64,000 nt of DNA from positions 372,001 through 436,000 of the forward strand of contig NZ_CP031055.1 of assembly GCF_003345295.1 (NCBI RefSeq), written 5' to 3'. Positions 45,565-54,864 of the stretch are shown here, one piece after another. A program made the position numbers and the translations under genes. The notes below the pieces were generated by a model. The model was given only the letters and a program-made list of their open reading frames with translations. It made no database searches and had not been told where the DNA came from. Position 1 is the stretch's first letter. Every line of letters begins with the position of its first letter. Source of the DNA: Vibrio splendidus (lineage in GTDB: Bacteria > Pseudomonadota > Gammaproteobacteria > Enterobacterales > Vibrionaceae).

Positions 45565-45711
45565 ATGCGAGATAGAATAGAGAGACATTTTATTTATGAC
45601 GATGAACGCGTAAATATGTCAACTTTCGAGCCTTAAGCAGTAAGGGGTAAGCCACTTTTTACCTTTAAGTAGAAAGATAGGGGGAAAAACAGATTTTTTT
45701 TACCTATTTCC

Positions 45712-45739
45712 CTTGAAAATTAGTTTGCAGCCCTTATCT
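45712..45739 (+). promoter_or_regulatory. Candidate sigma-32 promoter of dnaK
   Basis: CTTGAAA at 45712-45718 and CCCTTATCT at 45731-45739 fit the heat-shock pattern with a 12-base spacer. They are 128 bases upstream of dnaK. The leader below it holds two short hairpins: AGGG/CCCT near 45788-45801 and CCCAC/GTGGG at 45813-45825. Confidence 0.75.
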
Positions 45740-45866
45740 ATGGTGCATACGAAAGCAAAATACATTTGCAATTAAATTTTGTGTATTAGGGTTGAATCCC
45801 TGATTACTACCCCCCACATAGTGGGTATAGCAAAAAACTAAATAGAATTTATTCGGAGAAAGCCTG

Positions 45867-47780
45867 ATGGGTCGAATCATTGGTATTGATTTAGGTACTA
45901 CTAACTCTTGTGTTGCTGTTCTTGACGGTGACAAACCACGCGTATTAGAAAATGCTGAAGGCGAACGCACAACAGCATCGGTAATCGCATACACTGAAGG
46001 CGAGACGCTAGTTGGTCAACCTGCGAAACGTCAAGCAGTTACTAACCCTCAAAACACGCTATACGCGATTAAGCGTCTAATCGGTCGTCGTTTTGAAGAT
46101 GAAGAAGTTCAACGCGATATCGAAATCATGCCTTTTAACATTGTTAAAGCTGATAACGGTGATGCATGGGTTGAAGCGCAAGGCCAAAAAATGGCTGCTC
46201 CTCAAGTATCTGCTGAAGTTCTTAAGAAAATGAAGAAAACAGCTGAAGACTTCCTAGGCGAAGAAGTAACTGGCGCAGTTGTTACTGTTCCTGCTTACTT
46301 CAACGATGCTCAACGTCAAGCAACGAAAGATGCTGGCCGTATCGCTGGTCTAGATGTTAAACGTATCATCAACGAACCAACTGCTGCTGCTCTGGCTTAC
46401 GGCCTAGACAAGCAAGGTGGTGATCGCACTATCGCTGTATACGACCTTGGTGGTGGTACATTCGATATCTCTATCATCGAGATCGATGAAGTAGAAGGCG
46501 AGAAGACTTTCGAAGTTCTTTCAACTAACGGTGACACTCACCTTGGTGGTGAAGATTTCGATAACCGCATGATCAACTACCTAGTAGATGAGTTCAAGAA
46601 AGAGCAAGGTATCAACCTTAAATCTGATCCACTAGCAATGCAGCGTGTTAAAGAAGCAGCAGAAAAAGCGAAAATCGAGCTTTCTTCTACTACTCAAACT
46701 GACGTAAACCTACCTTACGTTACTGCTGATGCGACTGGTCCTAAGCACATGAACATCAAAGTGACTCGTGCGAAGCTTGAGTCTCTAGTTGAAGACCTAG
46801 TTCAACGTTCTCTTGAGCCACTAAAAGTTGCTCTAGCAGATGCTGATCTATCTGTAGGTGAAATCACTGACGTTATCCTAGTTGGTGGTCAAACTCGTAT
46901 GCCTATGGTTCAAGCTAAAGTAACTGAATTCTTCGGTAAAGAGCCACGTAAAGACGTGAACCCTGACGAAGCTGTTGCAATGGGTGCTGCTGTTCAAGGT
47001 GGTGTATTAGCTGGTGAAGTTAAAGACGTTCTTCTTCTAGACGTTACTCCTCTATCTTTCGGTATCGAAACGATGGGCGGCGTAATGACTAAGCTTATCG
47101 AGAAAAACACAACTATCCCTACTAAAGCGGATCAAGTGTTCTCTACAGCTGAAGACAACCAAAGCGCAGTAACTATCCACGTTCTTCAAGGTGAACGTAA
47201 GCAAGCGACTTACAACAAGTCTCTTGGTCAGTTCAACCTAGAAGGTATCCAACCAGCACCACGTGGCATGCCACAAGTTGAAGTAACATTCGACCTAGAT
47301 GCTGATGGTATCCTGAACGTATCTGCTAAAGATAAAGCAACGGGTAAAGAGCAGAAGATCACTATCCAAGCATCAGGCGGTTTGTCTGAGGAAGAGATCG
47401 AAGCAATGGTTCAAGAAGCAGAAGCTAACAAAGAAGCTGATAAAAAGTTCGAAGAGCTAGTAACTGCACGTAACCAAGCTGACCAAATGATTCACGGCAC
47501 TAAGAAGCAAGTAGAAGAAGCTGGTGAAGCTCTACCTGCAGACGAGAAAGCTAAAATCGAAGCAGCTATCGAAGCTCTAGAATCAGTTAAGTCTGGTGAC
47601 GACAAAGAAGCTATCGACGCTAAAGTTCAAGAACTTATGCAAGCAGCTCAAAAGCTAATGGAAATTGCTCAACAGAAAGCTCAAGCTGAACAAGCTGGTG
47701 CTGACGCTGGTGAACAACCTAAGCAAGACGACGACGTGGTAGACGCGGAGTTTGAAGAAGTTAAAGACGATAAAAAATAA
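45867..47780 (+). CDS. dnaK: Chaperone DnaK (Hsp70)
   Basis: Main ATP-driven chaperone. The actin-like ATPase domain (about 1-385) starts GRIIGIDLGTTNSCVAV and carries YDLGGGTFDIS and VGGQTRMPMV. The substrate domain has DVTPLSFGIETMGG. The C-terminal lid ends in an acidic tail (DDVVDAEFEEVKDDKK). It is 637 residues long, with an AAGAATTTATTCGGAG-type ribosome site. It forms the heat-shock set with grpE upstream and dnaJ downstream. Confidence 0.98.
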   Translation: MGRIIGIDLGTTNSCVAVLDGDKPRVLENAEGERTTASVIAYTEGETLVGQPAKRQAVTNPQNTLYAIKRLIGRRFEDEEVQRDIEIMPFNIVKADNGDAWVEAQGQKMAAPQVSAEVLKKMKKTAEDFLGEEVTGAVVTVPAYFNDAQRQATKDAGRIAGLDVKRIINEPTAAALAYGLDKQGGDRTIAVYDLGGGTFDISIIEIDEVEGEKTFEVLSTNGDTHLGGEDFDNRMINYLVDEFKKEQGINLKSDPLAMQRVKEAAEKAKIELSSTTQTDVNLPYVTADATGPKHMNIKVTRAKLESLVEDLVQRSLEPLKVALADADLSVGEITDVILVGGQTRMPMVQAKVTEFFGKEPRKDVNPDEAVAMGAAVQGGVLAGEVKDVLLLDVTPLSFGIETMGGVMTKLIEKNTTIPTKADQVFSTAEDNQSAVTIHVLQGERKQATYNKSLGQFNLEGIQPAPRGMPQVEVTFDLDADGILNVSAKDKATGKEQKITIQASGGLSEEEIEAMVQEAEANKEADKKFEELVTARNQADQMIHGTKKQVEEAGEALPADEKAKIEAAIEALESVKSGDDKEAIDAKVQELMQAAQKLMEIAQQKAQAEQAGADAGEQPKQDDDVVDAEFEEVKDDKK

Positions 47781-47794
47781 TTTTTCGTCGCTAT

Positions 47795-47868
47795 AACACG
47801 TAATTTCTGCGTCGAAGGTACTCACTTACATTTGTAAGCTCCGTGCCTTCTCCTTGAACTAACGTGTT
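47795..47868 (+). repeat. Long imperfect hairpin in the dnaK-dnaJ gap
   Basis: Outer ends AACACGT (47795-47801) and ACGTGTT (47862-47868) enclose GAAGGTAC / GTGCCTTC and an innermost perfect CTTACA-TT-TGTAAG (47825-47838). The whole can fold as a stacked hairpin. It resembles a dispersed intergenic repeat of vibrios; only this copy is in the window. Confidence 0.6.
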
Positions 47869-47904
47869 TTAGCTTAGAAAAAGTCGTTTTTCGATTTCTA
47901 AATA

Positions 47905-47936
47905 TACGGGCGTCAGAGGTAACTCTCACGCCCGTA
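47905..47936 (+). terminator. Hairpin (weak terminator or attenuator) between dnaK and dnaJ
   Basis: TACGGGCGT pairs with ACGCCCGTA, with an inner AGAG/CTCT pair and a GTAA loop. The following T tract is short, so partial termination reducing dnaJ relative to dnaK is more likely than full termination. Confidence 0.6.
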
Positions 47937-48069
47937 AATTTGTATTTAGACTTGTCGATCTAGATAATAGCTTTATTCGGTGTTTCAGCCGGCAGAACTT
48001 TTATCTAGATTGATACACAGACTACTGAAGTGATCATTCGGTAGTAGCAATTATTTGGTGACCTAGAAC

Positions 48070-49218
48070 ATGTCAAAACGTGATTTTTACGAAGTATTAG
48101 GCGTAAGCCGCGATGCATCAGAGCGCGATATTAAAAAAGCGTACAAACGCTTAGCGATGAAATTCCACCCGGACCGTAATCAGGGTGATGACAGCGCAGC
48201 AGACAAATTTAAAGAAGTAAAAGTAGCGTACGAGATCCTAACCGATGCTCAAAAGAAAGCAGCTTATGACCAATACGGCCACGCAGCTTTTGAACAAGGT
48301 GGCATGGGTGGTGGCGGCGGTTACGGCGGCGGTGGCCAAGGTGACTTCGGCGATATCTTCGGTGATGTGTTTGGCGATATCTTTGGCGGCGGTCGTCGTG
48401 GCGGCGGTCAAGCGCGTGCACAACGTGGTTCTGATTTACGTTACAACATGGAGCTTTCTCTAGAAGAAGCCGTTCGTGGTGTATCTAAAGAGATTGAAGT
48501 ACCAACTCTTGTAGAGTGTGACATTTGTGATGGTAGTGGCGCTAAAGCGGGTTCTTCTGCACAAACGTGTGGTACTTGTCATGGCCACGGCCAGGTACAA
48601 ATGCGCCAAGGTTTCTTTGCGGTTCAACAGACTTGTCCTACATGTAACGGTAAAGGCAAGATCATCAAAGACCCATGTAACTCATGTCATGGTCAAGGCC
48701 GCAAACAGAAGACGAAAACGCTTAACGTTAAGATCCCAGCAGGTGTTGATACTGGTGATCGCATTCGTCTATCTGGCGAAGGCGAAGCAGGAGAGCACGG
48801 CGCTCCAGCTGGCGACTTGTACGTACAAGTACACGTAAAAGAGCACAACATCTTTGAGCGTGACGGCAACAACCTTTACTGTGAAGTGCCAGTAAGCTTC
48901 TCTATGGCAGCTTTAGGTGGTGAAGTTGAAGTTCCAACACTCGATGGTCGTGTAAACCTTAAAGTGCCAGAAGAAACACAAACGGGCCGTATGTTCCGTA
49001 TGCGTGGCAAAGGCGTGAAAGGCGTTCGTGGCGGCGGTGTAGGTGACCTAATCGTTAAACTAGTGGTTGAAACACCGGTTAAGCTAAGCTCTCGTCAGAA
49101 AGAACTACTGCGTGAATTCGAAGAGACATGTTGTGGTGAAGCGGCAAGCAAGCACAAGCCAAAGTCTGAAGGTTTCTTCAGCGGCGTTAAAAACTTCTTC
49201 GATGACCTAACTAAGTAA
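48070..49218 (+). CDS. dnaJ: Co-chaperone DnaJ (Hsp40)
   Basis: Stimulates DnaK ATPase and hands it unfolded proteins. The J domain with HPD (in KFHPDRNQGDD) covers about residues 4-70. A Gly-rich region follows (about 78-116, GGMGGGGGYGGGGQG), then four CxxCxGxG zinc repeats (about 145-210) and the C-terminal beta domains. It has 382 residues. The gap to dnaK holds two hairpins. A good terminator follows. Confidence 0.98.
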   Translation: MSKRDFYEVLGVSRDASERDIKKAYKRLAMKFHPDRNQGDDSAADKFKEVKVAYEILTDAQKKAAYDQYGHAAFEQGGMGGGGGYGGGGQGDFGDIFGDVFGDIFGGGRRGGGQARAQRGSDLRYNMELSLEEAVRGVSKEIEVPTLVECDICDGSGAKAGSSAQTCGTCHGHGQVQMRQGFFAVQQTCPTCNGKGKIIKDPCNSCHGQGRKQKTKTLNVKIPAGVDTGDRIRLSGEGEAGEHGAPAGDLYVQVHVKEHNIFERDGNNLYCEVPVSFSMAALGGEVEVPTLDGRVNLKVPEETQTGRMFRMRGKGVKGVRGGGVGDLIVKLVVETPVKLSSRQKELLREFEETCCGEAASKHKPKSEGFFSGVKNFFDDLTK

Positions 49219-49240
49219 TTGATAGTGATTTGAAAATCTT

Positions 49241-49267
49241 AAAGCCTGCCAGTGTGCAGGCTTTTTT
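49241..49267 (+). terminator. Terminator of dnaJ
   Basis: AAGCCTGC pairs with GCAGGCTT across a 6-base loop, followed by TTTTTT. Confidence 0.9.
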
Positions 49268-49355
49268 GTACCTGTAGATCAGAGAAAAGAAGCTCAAAGA
49301 AGAAAGAGTCGAGATTTCTCAGATAAATTATCGAGCCCTTTGGTGGTTGTTCTTG

Positions 49356-49787
49356 TTACTTCCAACACGCTTCTGGCTCTGAAACACCCGAGTGGTGCAA
49401 TTCTAACTTATCGGTATTTGAGTCTAAACATTCATCATTCACTTGCTGTGAAAGTGGTTCTGCTTGAATGGCATAAGTGGTACTACTCGCCGAAATCGCT
49501 AACGTGTATCGGCTGGTGTCGGTATTGCAAAAGAAACATGTCCCTCCGGAAATAATATTCTCCGCTGCGGATGCATAGTTCCCCGTGTACAGTGTCTCCA
49601 TTTCCAATTGTATCTTTGTTATATCAGCTATCGCGGTGACTCGGTGCGCTTTAATTACATGGCTCGTATAACTTGGATACGCAATGGCACCGAGTATCCC
49701 CACGATGGCGACAGCGATCAATAATTCGATCAATGTCATCCCTCTAATGCTTAAGTTGTTGTTGTTGCATATATTTCTTCGAATCAT
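49356..49787 (-). CDS. Type IV pilin-like protein (PilE class)
   Basis: A prepilin of 143 residues with a short leader ending in Gly. Cleavage would be at G-MTLIELLIAV, leaving the conserved Glu at mature position 5 and the hydrophobic helix of type IV pilins. Several Cys residues in the C-terminal half (TCFFC, DECL, EACW) could form disulfides. It is opposite in direction to the four pilin genes that follow and may be a minor pilin of the same apparatus. Confidence 0.82.
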   Translation of the reverse strand: MIRRNICNNNNLSIRGMTLIELLIAVAIVGILGAIAYPSYTSHVIKAHRVTAIADITKIQLEMETLYTGNYASAAENIISGGTCFFCNTDTSRYTLAISASSTTYAIQAEPLSQQVNDECLDSNTDKLELHHSGVSEPEACWK

Positions 49788-49889
49788 CGCGAGTAGTTTC
49801 CTTTAATATCTCTGCCTATTTTTCTCCGGTGGTAGCATCGGCGCAAGATTAAATACGGTTACGAGCGGTATTACATAGGAAATTGGGAA

Positions 49890-50396
49890 ATGACTCGCGG
49901 GTTTACTTTATTAGAGCTGTTAATCACGGTGTCGGTGTTATCGATACTGATAGCCACGGCTGCCCCGAGTTTTAGTTCAGTAACGCAAACCGTCAAGATG
50001 CAGCGATTGGCTGGCGAGTTGAATGGTTTTCTTATTCAGGCTAAGTCAGAGTCAGTAAAAAGGAATCAAGATCTTTGGGTTCATTTCTCGATGGAAAAGA
50101 ATGAAGTGCAATCAACTGGAGATTGGACTATTTGGTTAAAACCGACCGAAGACTTGTCAGGAGAAACCTTACTGCAGTTGTCGGGCGACCCCTTTCGTGA
50201 CCTTTCTTTTTCTCATAATTACACCGGAGACAGGATTACTTTTGAGAGCGTTCGTGGGAGGCCTGCTCGTGGGACTCTCTATTTAGCTCCTAATACGGCT
50301 TCAACCGATCGGGTTTTGATCAAATTATCCAGCCCGCCGGGGCGAATTAAGGTATGTGGTGAGTCGAGTGCACAGTATGGCTATGATGCGTGTTAA
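49890..50396 (+). CDS. Minor pilin, FimT/GspH-like
   Basis: Prepilin of 168 residues with leader MTRG and the cleavage context G-FTLLELLITVSVL, Glu at mature position 5. The C-terminal part resembles the FimT/GspH fold. It starts a run of four overlapping or touching plus-strand pilin genes directly behind dnaJ, the place where V. cholerae has its type IV minor pilins used in DNA uptake. The ATG has AGGAAATTGGGAA before it. The next gene starts inside its 3' end. Confidence 0.85.
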   Translation: MTRGFTLLELLITVSVLSILIATAAPSFSSVTQTVKMQRLAGELNGFLIQAKSESVKRNQDLWVHFSMEKNEVQSTGDWTIWLKPTEDLSGETLLQLSGDPFRDLSFSHNYTGDRITFESVRGRPARGTLYLAPNTASTDRVLIKLSSPPGRIKVCGESSAQYGYDAC

Positions 50397-51009
50397 ATCG
50401 ACAGCGGTAGCTCCTAGCAAGCAGCAAGGCACATCACTGATTGAATTAATGGTGGCCTCTGTGATTGGCGTGTTCGCTATTTCGATTATCGGCAGCGTCT
50501 TCATTACGGGGCAGAGAATTGCTAAAGATAAAGGCATTGAGTTATTACTGCTGCAAAATCTAACCAGTACGATGCAGGTCATGAAAGAAGATATCCAACG
50601 AGCGGGCTACGATGGCTCTAATGGTTACTCAATCAAGTTATCTGGAGCGAGCAATACCATCCAAGTGAGTGGCGGTGTTGCCGTTGGGTTTGTCTACTTC
50701 AGAGAGGGCTCGAACGGAAACAAAGATAATCGAAATATCGTTTATCAGAAAGATGGAACCAAGCTGAAAATATGTGAGAAGGGCACCACTGTATCTGAGG
50801 CGATTCCTACTTTTAATCAGGTTACTGGATGTTACTCACTTTTCGATGACAGCCTGATCGAGGTAGATGCATTCAGTGTTGATGCTCAGTTATTAGAGCA
50901 GAACTCTATTAAAACCACGCTTACCGATATCAGCATTACGGCTTCAATTCCAACCGCAGGTGTTACCAAATCGGTTTCGGTTTCCGTTAAACAAAGGAAT
51001 TGGCAATGA
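50377..51009 (+). CDS. Minor pilin, PilW-like
   Basis: Prepilin-like protein of about 210 residues. The hydrophobic helix follows G-TSLIELMVASVIGV with Glu at mature position 5. Start codons at 50377, 50383 and 50386 are all possible; the first is used here. All lie inside the end of the upstream fimT-like gene, so translation is coupled. Later regions (IVYQKDGTKLKICEKG) fit the PilW class. Probably part of the tip complex that starts pilus assembly. Confidence 0.8.
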   Translation: MAMMRVKSTAVAPSKQQGTSLIELMVASVIGVFAISIIGSVFITGQRIAKDKGIELLLLQNLTSTMQVMKEDIQRAGYDGSNGYSIKLSGASNTIQVSGGVAVGFVYFREGSNGNKDNRNIVYQKDGTKLKICEKGTTVSEAIPTFNQVTGCYSLFDDSLIEVDAFSVDAQLLEQNSIKTTLTDISITASIPTAGVTKSVSVSVKQRNWQ

Positions 51010-52346
51010 TGGTGTTTAGAAAGCAACGCGGCGTGGTGACCTTGTTGATCACATCGGTGCTTTTAATTGGTGCTTTAGTGGTGACATTAGGTACGTATCG
51101 CAGTGTATTCCATCAAATTAAAGTAACTCAAAATGAAGTGCAAGGAAGGCAAAATCACTGGCGTTCGGAAGGTGGTTTAGAGTGTACTTATTCCTATCTA
51201 CGTGAGCTCGATAAAACCGTTTTAGATATCAAAGATGCCAGTGCACGCCCTGCCGACTTTTCTGATTGGTGTTCTCCATATGACAACGCCCCCCAAATTG
51301 AGGTTTCGGATAGTGCGAGTTCCATTGCTTATATTATTGCATCTACAACTGATACACAGCTGCTGTCTAAAACCATTCGTGAGAGCTCTCAGTTGGGAAG
51401 TGGGGCGATTCAATCAACAGGGCCGATTGAGATCATTGGTACATTAAGCCTGAAGCCAACAGTAAAAGAAGAACCGATCAGTGGTAATGAATATGAATGC
51501 GTCAGTGTTACTTTTGCCGACCTTTTTACTTACCAATACGATTCAACGCATGGTGATTCAGGACAAACGTTAGGCTTAGAAGTGCTCGACCCAAGTGCGG
51601 ATGGTCCGTTTTCTGGTTTTGATGGCGTGTGTGACAGTGAATATAAAACAGAGATACCCAAAGGTAATTCGGGAAGTCGCTATTCAATCTATGCACCTGA
51701 TTCCTCTCAAGGAACGAATCCGCCTCCCTTCCAAAAAGACTTTAACCCTGATCCAAATATGAACCCGTTTTATACTTTCTTTGGTATCGCGAAAACGGAT
51801 CAAAATATTGTCGACTTATCACAAGACACTGATCTTTTTAAGCGCGTGCAGATACTGGATGCGACAGAGTGCGGCACCGAAATCATGGGCCATTTTACTC
51901 TAGGGCAAACCAAAGGATTGTGGGTTGAGGGAAATTGCCATATCAATTCAGCGGTTGCTGCCGCCAACAATCAATCTCAACTTCTGGTGATTCAAGATGG
52001 TGTGCTCGCGTTAAATGGTGCCATGACTTACAACGGTGTGATTTATCATTTGGTCGATTATCAAAAGAGCCATGTTAAAACTCGTATAGATGACTTCTGG
52101 GAAGCGCTTGTTACTCCCAATGTATTTGCACCTTTTATCAAAGACATCGATGACGCTACCGTCCTGAAAAAAAGTGTCGGGATTCAGTTTGCCTCTGGTT
52201 TACCTTCAGGCGGCCTTATCTTTGATTCGCCACTTGGTGTGACAACGATTGTGGGTGATATGGATTTGGATTTTCGTTCAGAATCTAATCCGAGTGATCC
52301 GCCTTCGATTTACCAATGGAAGCGAGGCTCATGGAATGACTTCTAA
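51006..52346 (+). CDS. Pilus assembly protein, PilX-like N-terminus
   Basis: Protein of 446 residues whose N-terminus resembles PilX (RKQRGVVTLLITSVLLIGALVV). It lacks the classical Glu-5 pilin motif and is longer than usual PilX proteins. The rest is a large soluble region of unknown fold. Its ATG overlaps the pilW-like stop codon (ATGATG/TGA region), with AAAGGA seven bases upstream. Position within the pilin run supports a role in the minor pilin complex. Confidence 0.78.
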   Translation: MMVFRKQRGVVTLLITSVLLIGALVVTLGTYRSVFHQIKVTQNEVQGRQNHWRSEGGLECTYSYLRELDKTVLDIKDASARPADFSDWCSPYDNAPQIEVSDSASSIAYIIASTTDTQLLSKTIRESSQLGSGAIQSTGPIEIIGTLSLKPTVKEEPISGNEYECVSVTFADLFTYQYDSTHGDSGQTLGLEVLDPSADGPFSGFDGVCDSEYKTEIPKGNSGSRYSIYAPDSSQGTNPPPFQKDFNPDPNMNPFYTFFGIAKTDQNIVDLSQDTDLFKRVQILDATECGTEIMGHFTLGQTKGLWVEGNCHINSAVAAANNQSQLLVIQDGVLALNGAMTYNGVIYHLVDYQKSHVKTRIDDFWEALVTPNVFAPFIKDIDDATVLKKSVGIQFASGLPSGGLIFDSPLGVTTIVGDMDLDFRSESNPSDPPSIYQWKRGSWNDF

Positions 52347-52785
52347 ACACCAAGGTTTCAGTTTGATAGAGGTGCTTATCTCTTTTCTGCTCATCGGTGT
52401 TGCTTCGTTAGGGTTGGTTAAGCTGCAGGTCTACGCGGAACAAAAATCGGACTTTGCGCTTCACAGTGTAGAGGCACTTCACTTTGCTGAAAGGCAAATG
52501 GAATATTATCGAACGCGAGTCTCGGATGTGAGTGGGGCAGTAGGGCTTATTCCTTTTTCGCAACTCAATCAAGCGAACTATTGTCTCAACACGACAAGCT
52601 CAGATCCTTTATCCGGTTTGTCGGACTCTGGGTATGCGATGACTTGTGAGGTGGAGAATGCTGCTGGCGCTTTGTCGGGTGCGTTAAAAAGCATTACTGT
52701 TTCCGTTGCATGGCAAGATCGTATGAACCGTTCGCAAAGCATTTACCTCGAGACTATGCTCTCCAAATACAGTGAGTTTGATTGA
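52336..52785 (+). CDS. Minor pilin, PilV-like
   Basis: Prepilin of 149 residues with leader MTSKHQG and the helix FSLIEVLISFLLIGVASLG, Glu at mature position 5, typical of the PilV class. Its ATG overlaps the upstream gene end, so the four plus-strand genes form a translationally coupled operon. A Glu-rich leader frame upstream is not used. No terminator hairpin is obvious in the following 297-base gap. Confidence 0.82.
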   Translation: MTSKHQGFSLIEVLISFLLIGVASLGLVKLQVYAEQKSDFALHSVEALHFAERQMEYYRTRVSDVSGAVGLIPFSQLNQANYCLNTTSSDPLSGLSDSGYAMTCEVENAAGALSGALKSITVSVAWQDRMNRSQSIYLETMLSKYSEFD

Positions 52786-53082
52786 TCTATTAAGCAAACG
52801 TTTACTGCATGCCAAGGCCTACGAATCCCCTTTACTGATAGTTTTCACTCCTCGGACATTGTTTACGTGCCAGTTAAAACTCTGTATATGGAATGGTGTT
52901 TTTTGTGTTTTTATATTGTTGCTGTTGTACAGTATTTTTGCAAAATATGTCTCCATTTATGGAAAATGATGTGGAACCTTGTGCTTTTTAACAGCGACTT
53001 TAATAGAATATGTGCTGTACCAATAGGCCATGGTCAAAACTTTTATTAGGCCTAAACAAACAACATCACATATGGAGTTACA
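52786..53082. other. AT-rich gap before the AbgT gene
   Basis: It probably holds the promoter of the AbgT gene. An open stretch from 52772 with one hydrophobic segment lacks a ribosome site and overlaps pilV, so I do not call it a gene. I see no hairpin terminator. Confidence 0.45.
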
Positions 53083-54645
53083 ATGAGTAACCAAGCTGTA
53101 AAAAAAGCACCATCGACTGAGAAGATCAGTGGGATGGATCGCTTTCTAAACTTCATTGAACGCGCCGGCAACAAAATTCCAGACCCTGCAATTCTGTTCT
53201 TCTGGGCTCTAGTTATCGTATGGGTAGCATCTGCACTTTTATCGAATCTTTCATTCGACCTAATCAACCCTCAAACGGGTGCTGCTCTAGAAGTAAACAA
53301 CCTATTAACTGGTGAAGCGCTTGCTAGCTTCCTAGCGAATATGGTTACCACGTTCACAGGCTTCGCACCGCTAGGCATCGTACTTGTTGCTATGCTAGGT
53401 GTTGGCGTTGCTGACTCTTCAGGCTTCATTACGACTGGCCTTAAGAAGATGCTGAACTTCACGCCAGCTAAGCTATTAACGCCAATGCTAATCTTGGTTG
53501 CTATCGTGTCTCACACAGCAGCAGATGCAGGTTACGTTCTAGTAATCCCTCTTGGCGGTATCATCTTCCACGCAGCGGGTCGTCACCCTCTAGCGGGTAT
53601 TGCAGCAGCGTTTGCTGGTGTATCAGGTGGTTTCTCAGCGAACTTCATTCCTTCAGGTATTGACCCGCTACTAGCAGGCTTCACTCAAACAGCGGCAAAC
53701 GTTCTTGACCCTGCATACGTGGTTAACCCTCTAGCGAACATTTTCTTTACTGGTTTGTCTTCAGTTCTCATTGTTGGTATCGGTTGGTACGTGACAGAGA
53801 AGATCATTGAACCTCGTCTTGCAAAAACTCCAGTAGATGAAGATGCTGAACAAGCACCTGATCTAGGTACGTTCACAGCGATTGAATCTAAAGCATTCAA
53901 ATTCGCGGGTTGGGCTATGGTTGCAGGTATTGGTCTGCTTATCGCAGCTTTGGTTCCTGAAAACTCAGCACTTCGTTCGCCTGAAGGTGAGCTAACGGCG
54001 TTCTCAGCACCAGTAATGAAGTCTATCGTTCCTCTGATCTTCATTCTGTTTATTATTCCGGGTATCGTCTACGGCCGTGTAGCGGGTACATTCAAGAATA
54101 GTAACGATGTTATCAAAGCGATGTCTGAGACAATGGCAACGATGGGCGCATACATTGTAATGTCGTTCTTCTGTGCTCAGTTCCTATCTGCATTCGCTCA
54201 ATCAAACATCGGTACTATGCTGGCGCTTTACGGTGCTGAAGGCCTGAAAGCGATGGATCTTCCTGGTGAAGCAACGGTTGTTGGTATGATTCTACTAACG
54301 GCTGCAGTTAACCTGCTTGTAGGTTCTGCTTCAGCTAAGTGGGCACTGATTGGTCCTATCCTAGTTCCTATGCTAATGGTTGTGGGTATCTCTCCAGAGC
54401 TATCTCAAGCGGCTTACCGTGTAGGCGATTCAGTGTCTAACATCATTTCTCCATTGATGGTGTTCTTCCCACTGGTTGTTGTTTACTGTCAACGCTACGT
54501 TAAGTCGACAGGTATCGGTACTCTAGCTTCTCTAATGATGCCATTCTCGATTGCTATGCTAATCGGTTGGTCTATCTTCTTGCTAGGTTACTGGGCTCTT
54601 GGTATCCCACTAGGTATCCAAGCTCCTTACACTTACACAATGTAA
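53083..54645 (+). CDS. AbgT-family transporter
   Basis: Inner-membrane transporter of 520 residues with about ten hydrophobic spans, family AbgT (PF03806). Conserved stretches are GNKIPDPAILFFWALV, HTAADAGYVLVIPLGG, GGFSANFIPSGIDPLLAG and GDSVSNIISPLMVFFP. Family members import p-aminobenzoyl-glutamate or export sulfonamide drugs. The substrate is not decided here. A TATGGAGTT ribosome site precedes the ATG, and a strong terminator follows. Confidence 0.9.
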   Translation: MSNQAVKKAPSTEKISGMDRFLNFIERAGNKIPDPAILFFWALVIVWVASALLSNLSFDLINPQTGAALEVNNLLTGEALASFLANMVTTFTGFAPLGIVLVAMLGVGVADSSGFITTGLKKMLNFTPAKLLTPMLILVAIVSHTAADAGYVLVIPLGGIIFHAAGRHPLAGIAAAFAGVSGGFSANFIPSGIDPLLAGFTQTAANVLDPAYVVNPLANIFFTGLSSVLIVGIGWYVTEKIIEPRLAKTPVDEDAEQAPDLGTFTAIESKAFKFAGWAMVAGIGLLIAALVPENSALRSPEGELTAFSAPVMKSIVPLIFILFIIPGIVYGRVAGTFKNSNDVIKAMSETMATMGAYIVMSFFCAQFLSAFAQSNIGTMLALYGAEGLKAMDLPGEATVVGMILLTAAVNLLVGSASAKWALIGPILVPMLMVVGISPELSQAAYRVGDSVSNIISPLMVFFPLVVVYCQRYVKSTGIGTLASLMMPFSIAMLIGWSIFLLGYWALGIPLGIQAPYTYTM

Positions 54646-54696
54646 GATAAGTAAAGCTAAGTAAGAAAAGCAAAAGTCAGTAAGACAAAATCATCG

Positions 54697-54728
54697 AAGC
54701 TCGCACCGAAATGTGCGAGCTTTTTTTT
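54697..54728 (+). terminator. Terminator after the AbgT gene
   Basis: AAGCTCGCAC pairs with GTGCGAGCTT across a 6-base loop, followed by an 8-base T run. Confidence 0.93.
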
Positions 54729-54864
54729 CGCCATTTTTTTCTACTTCTGTTTGTGTCCAAGATTTCTTATATCCAAAACTTTTTATATCCCAAATAAAGG
54801 CACTCAGCTTATACTCCGGATTACGGCTAATTGTTGGCCGGTAAAATTAGGAAATCCAAGCCAC

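Noticed and set aside
49340..49555. 71-residue frame opposite the PilE-like gene
   Set aside because: It lies fully over the pilin-like gene, which has a clear prepilin signal.
52772..52969. 65-residue plus-strand frame with one hydrophobic stretch
   Set aside because: It begins inside pilV on a GTG, has no ribosome site, and has no partner in the neighbourhood.
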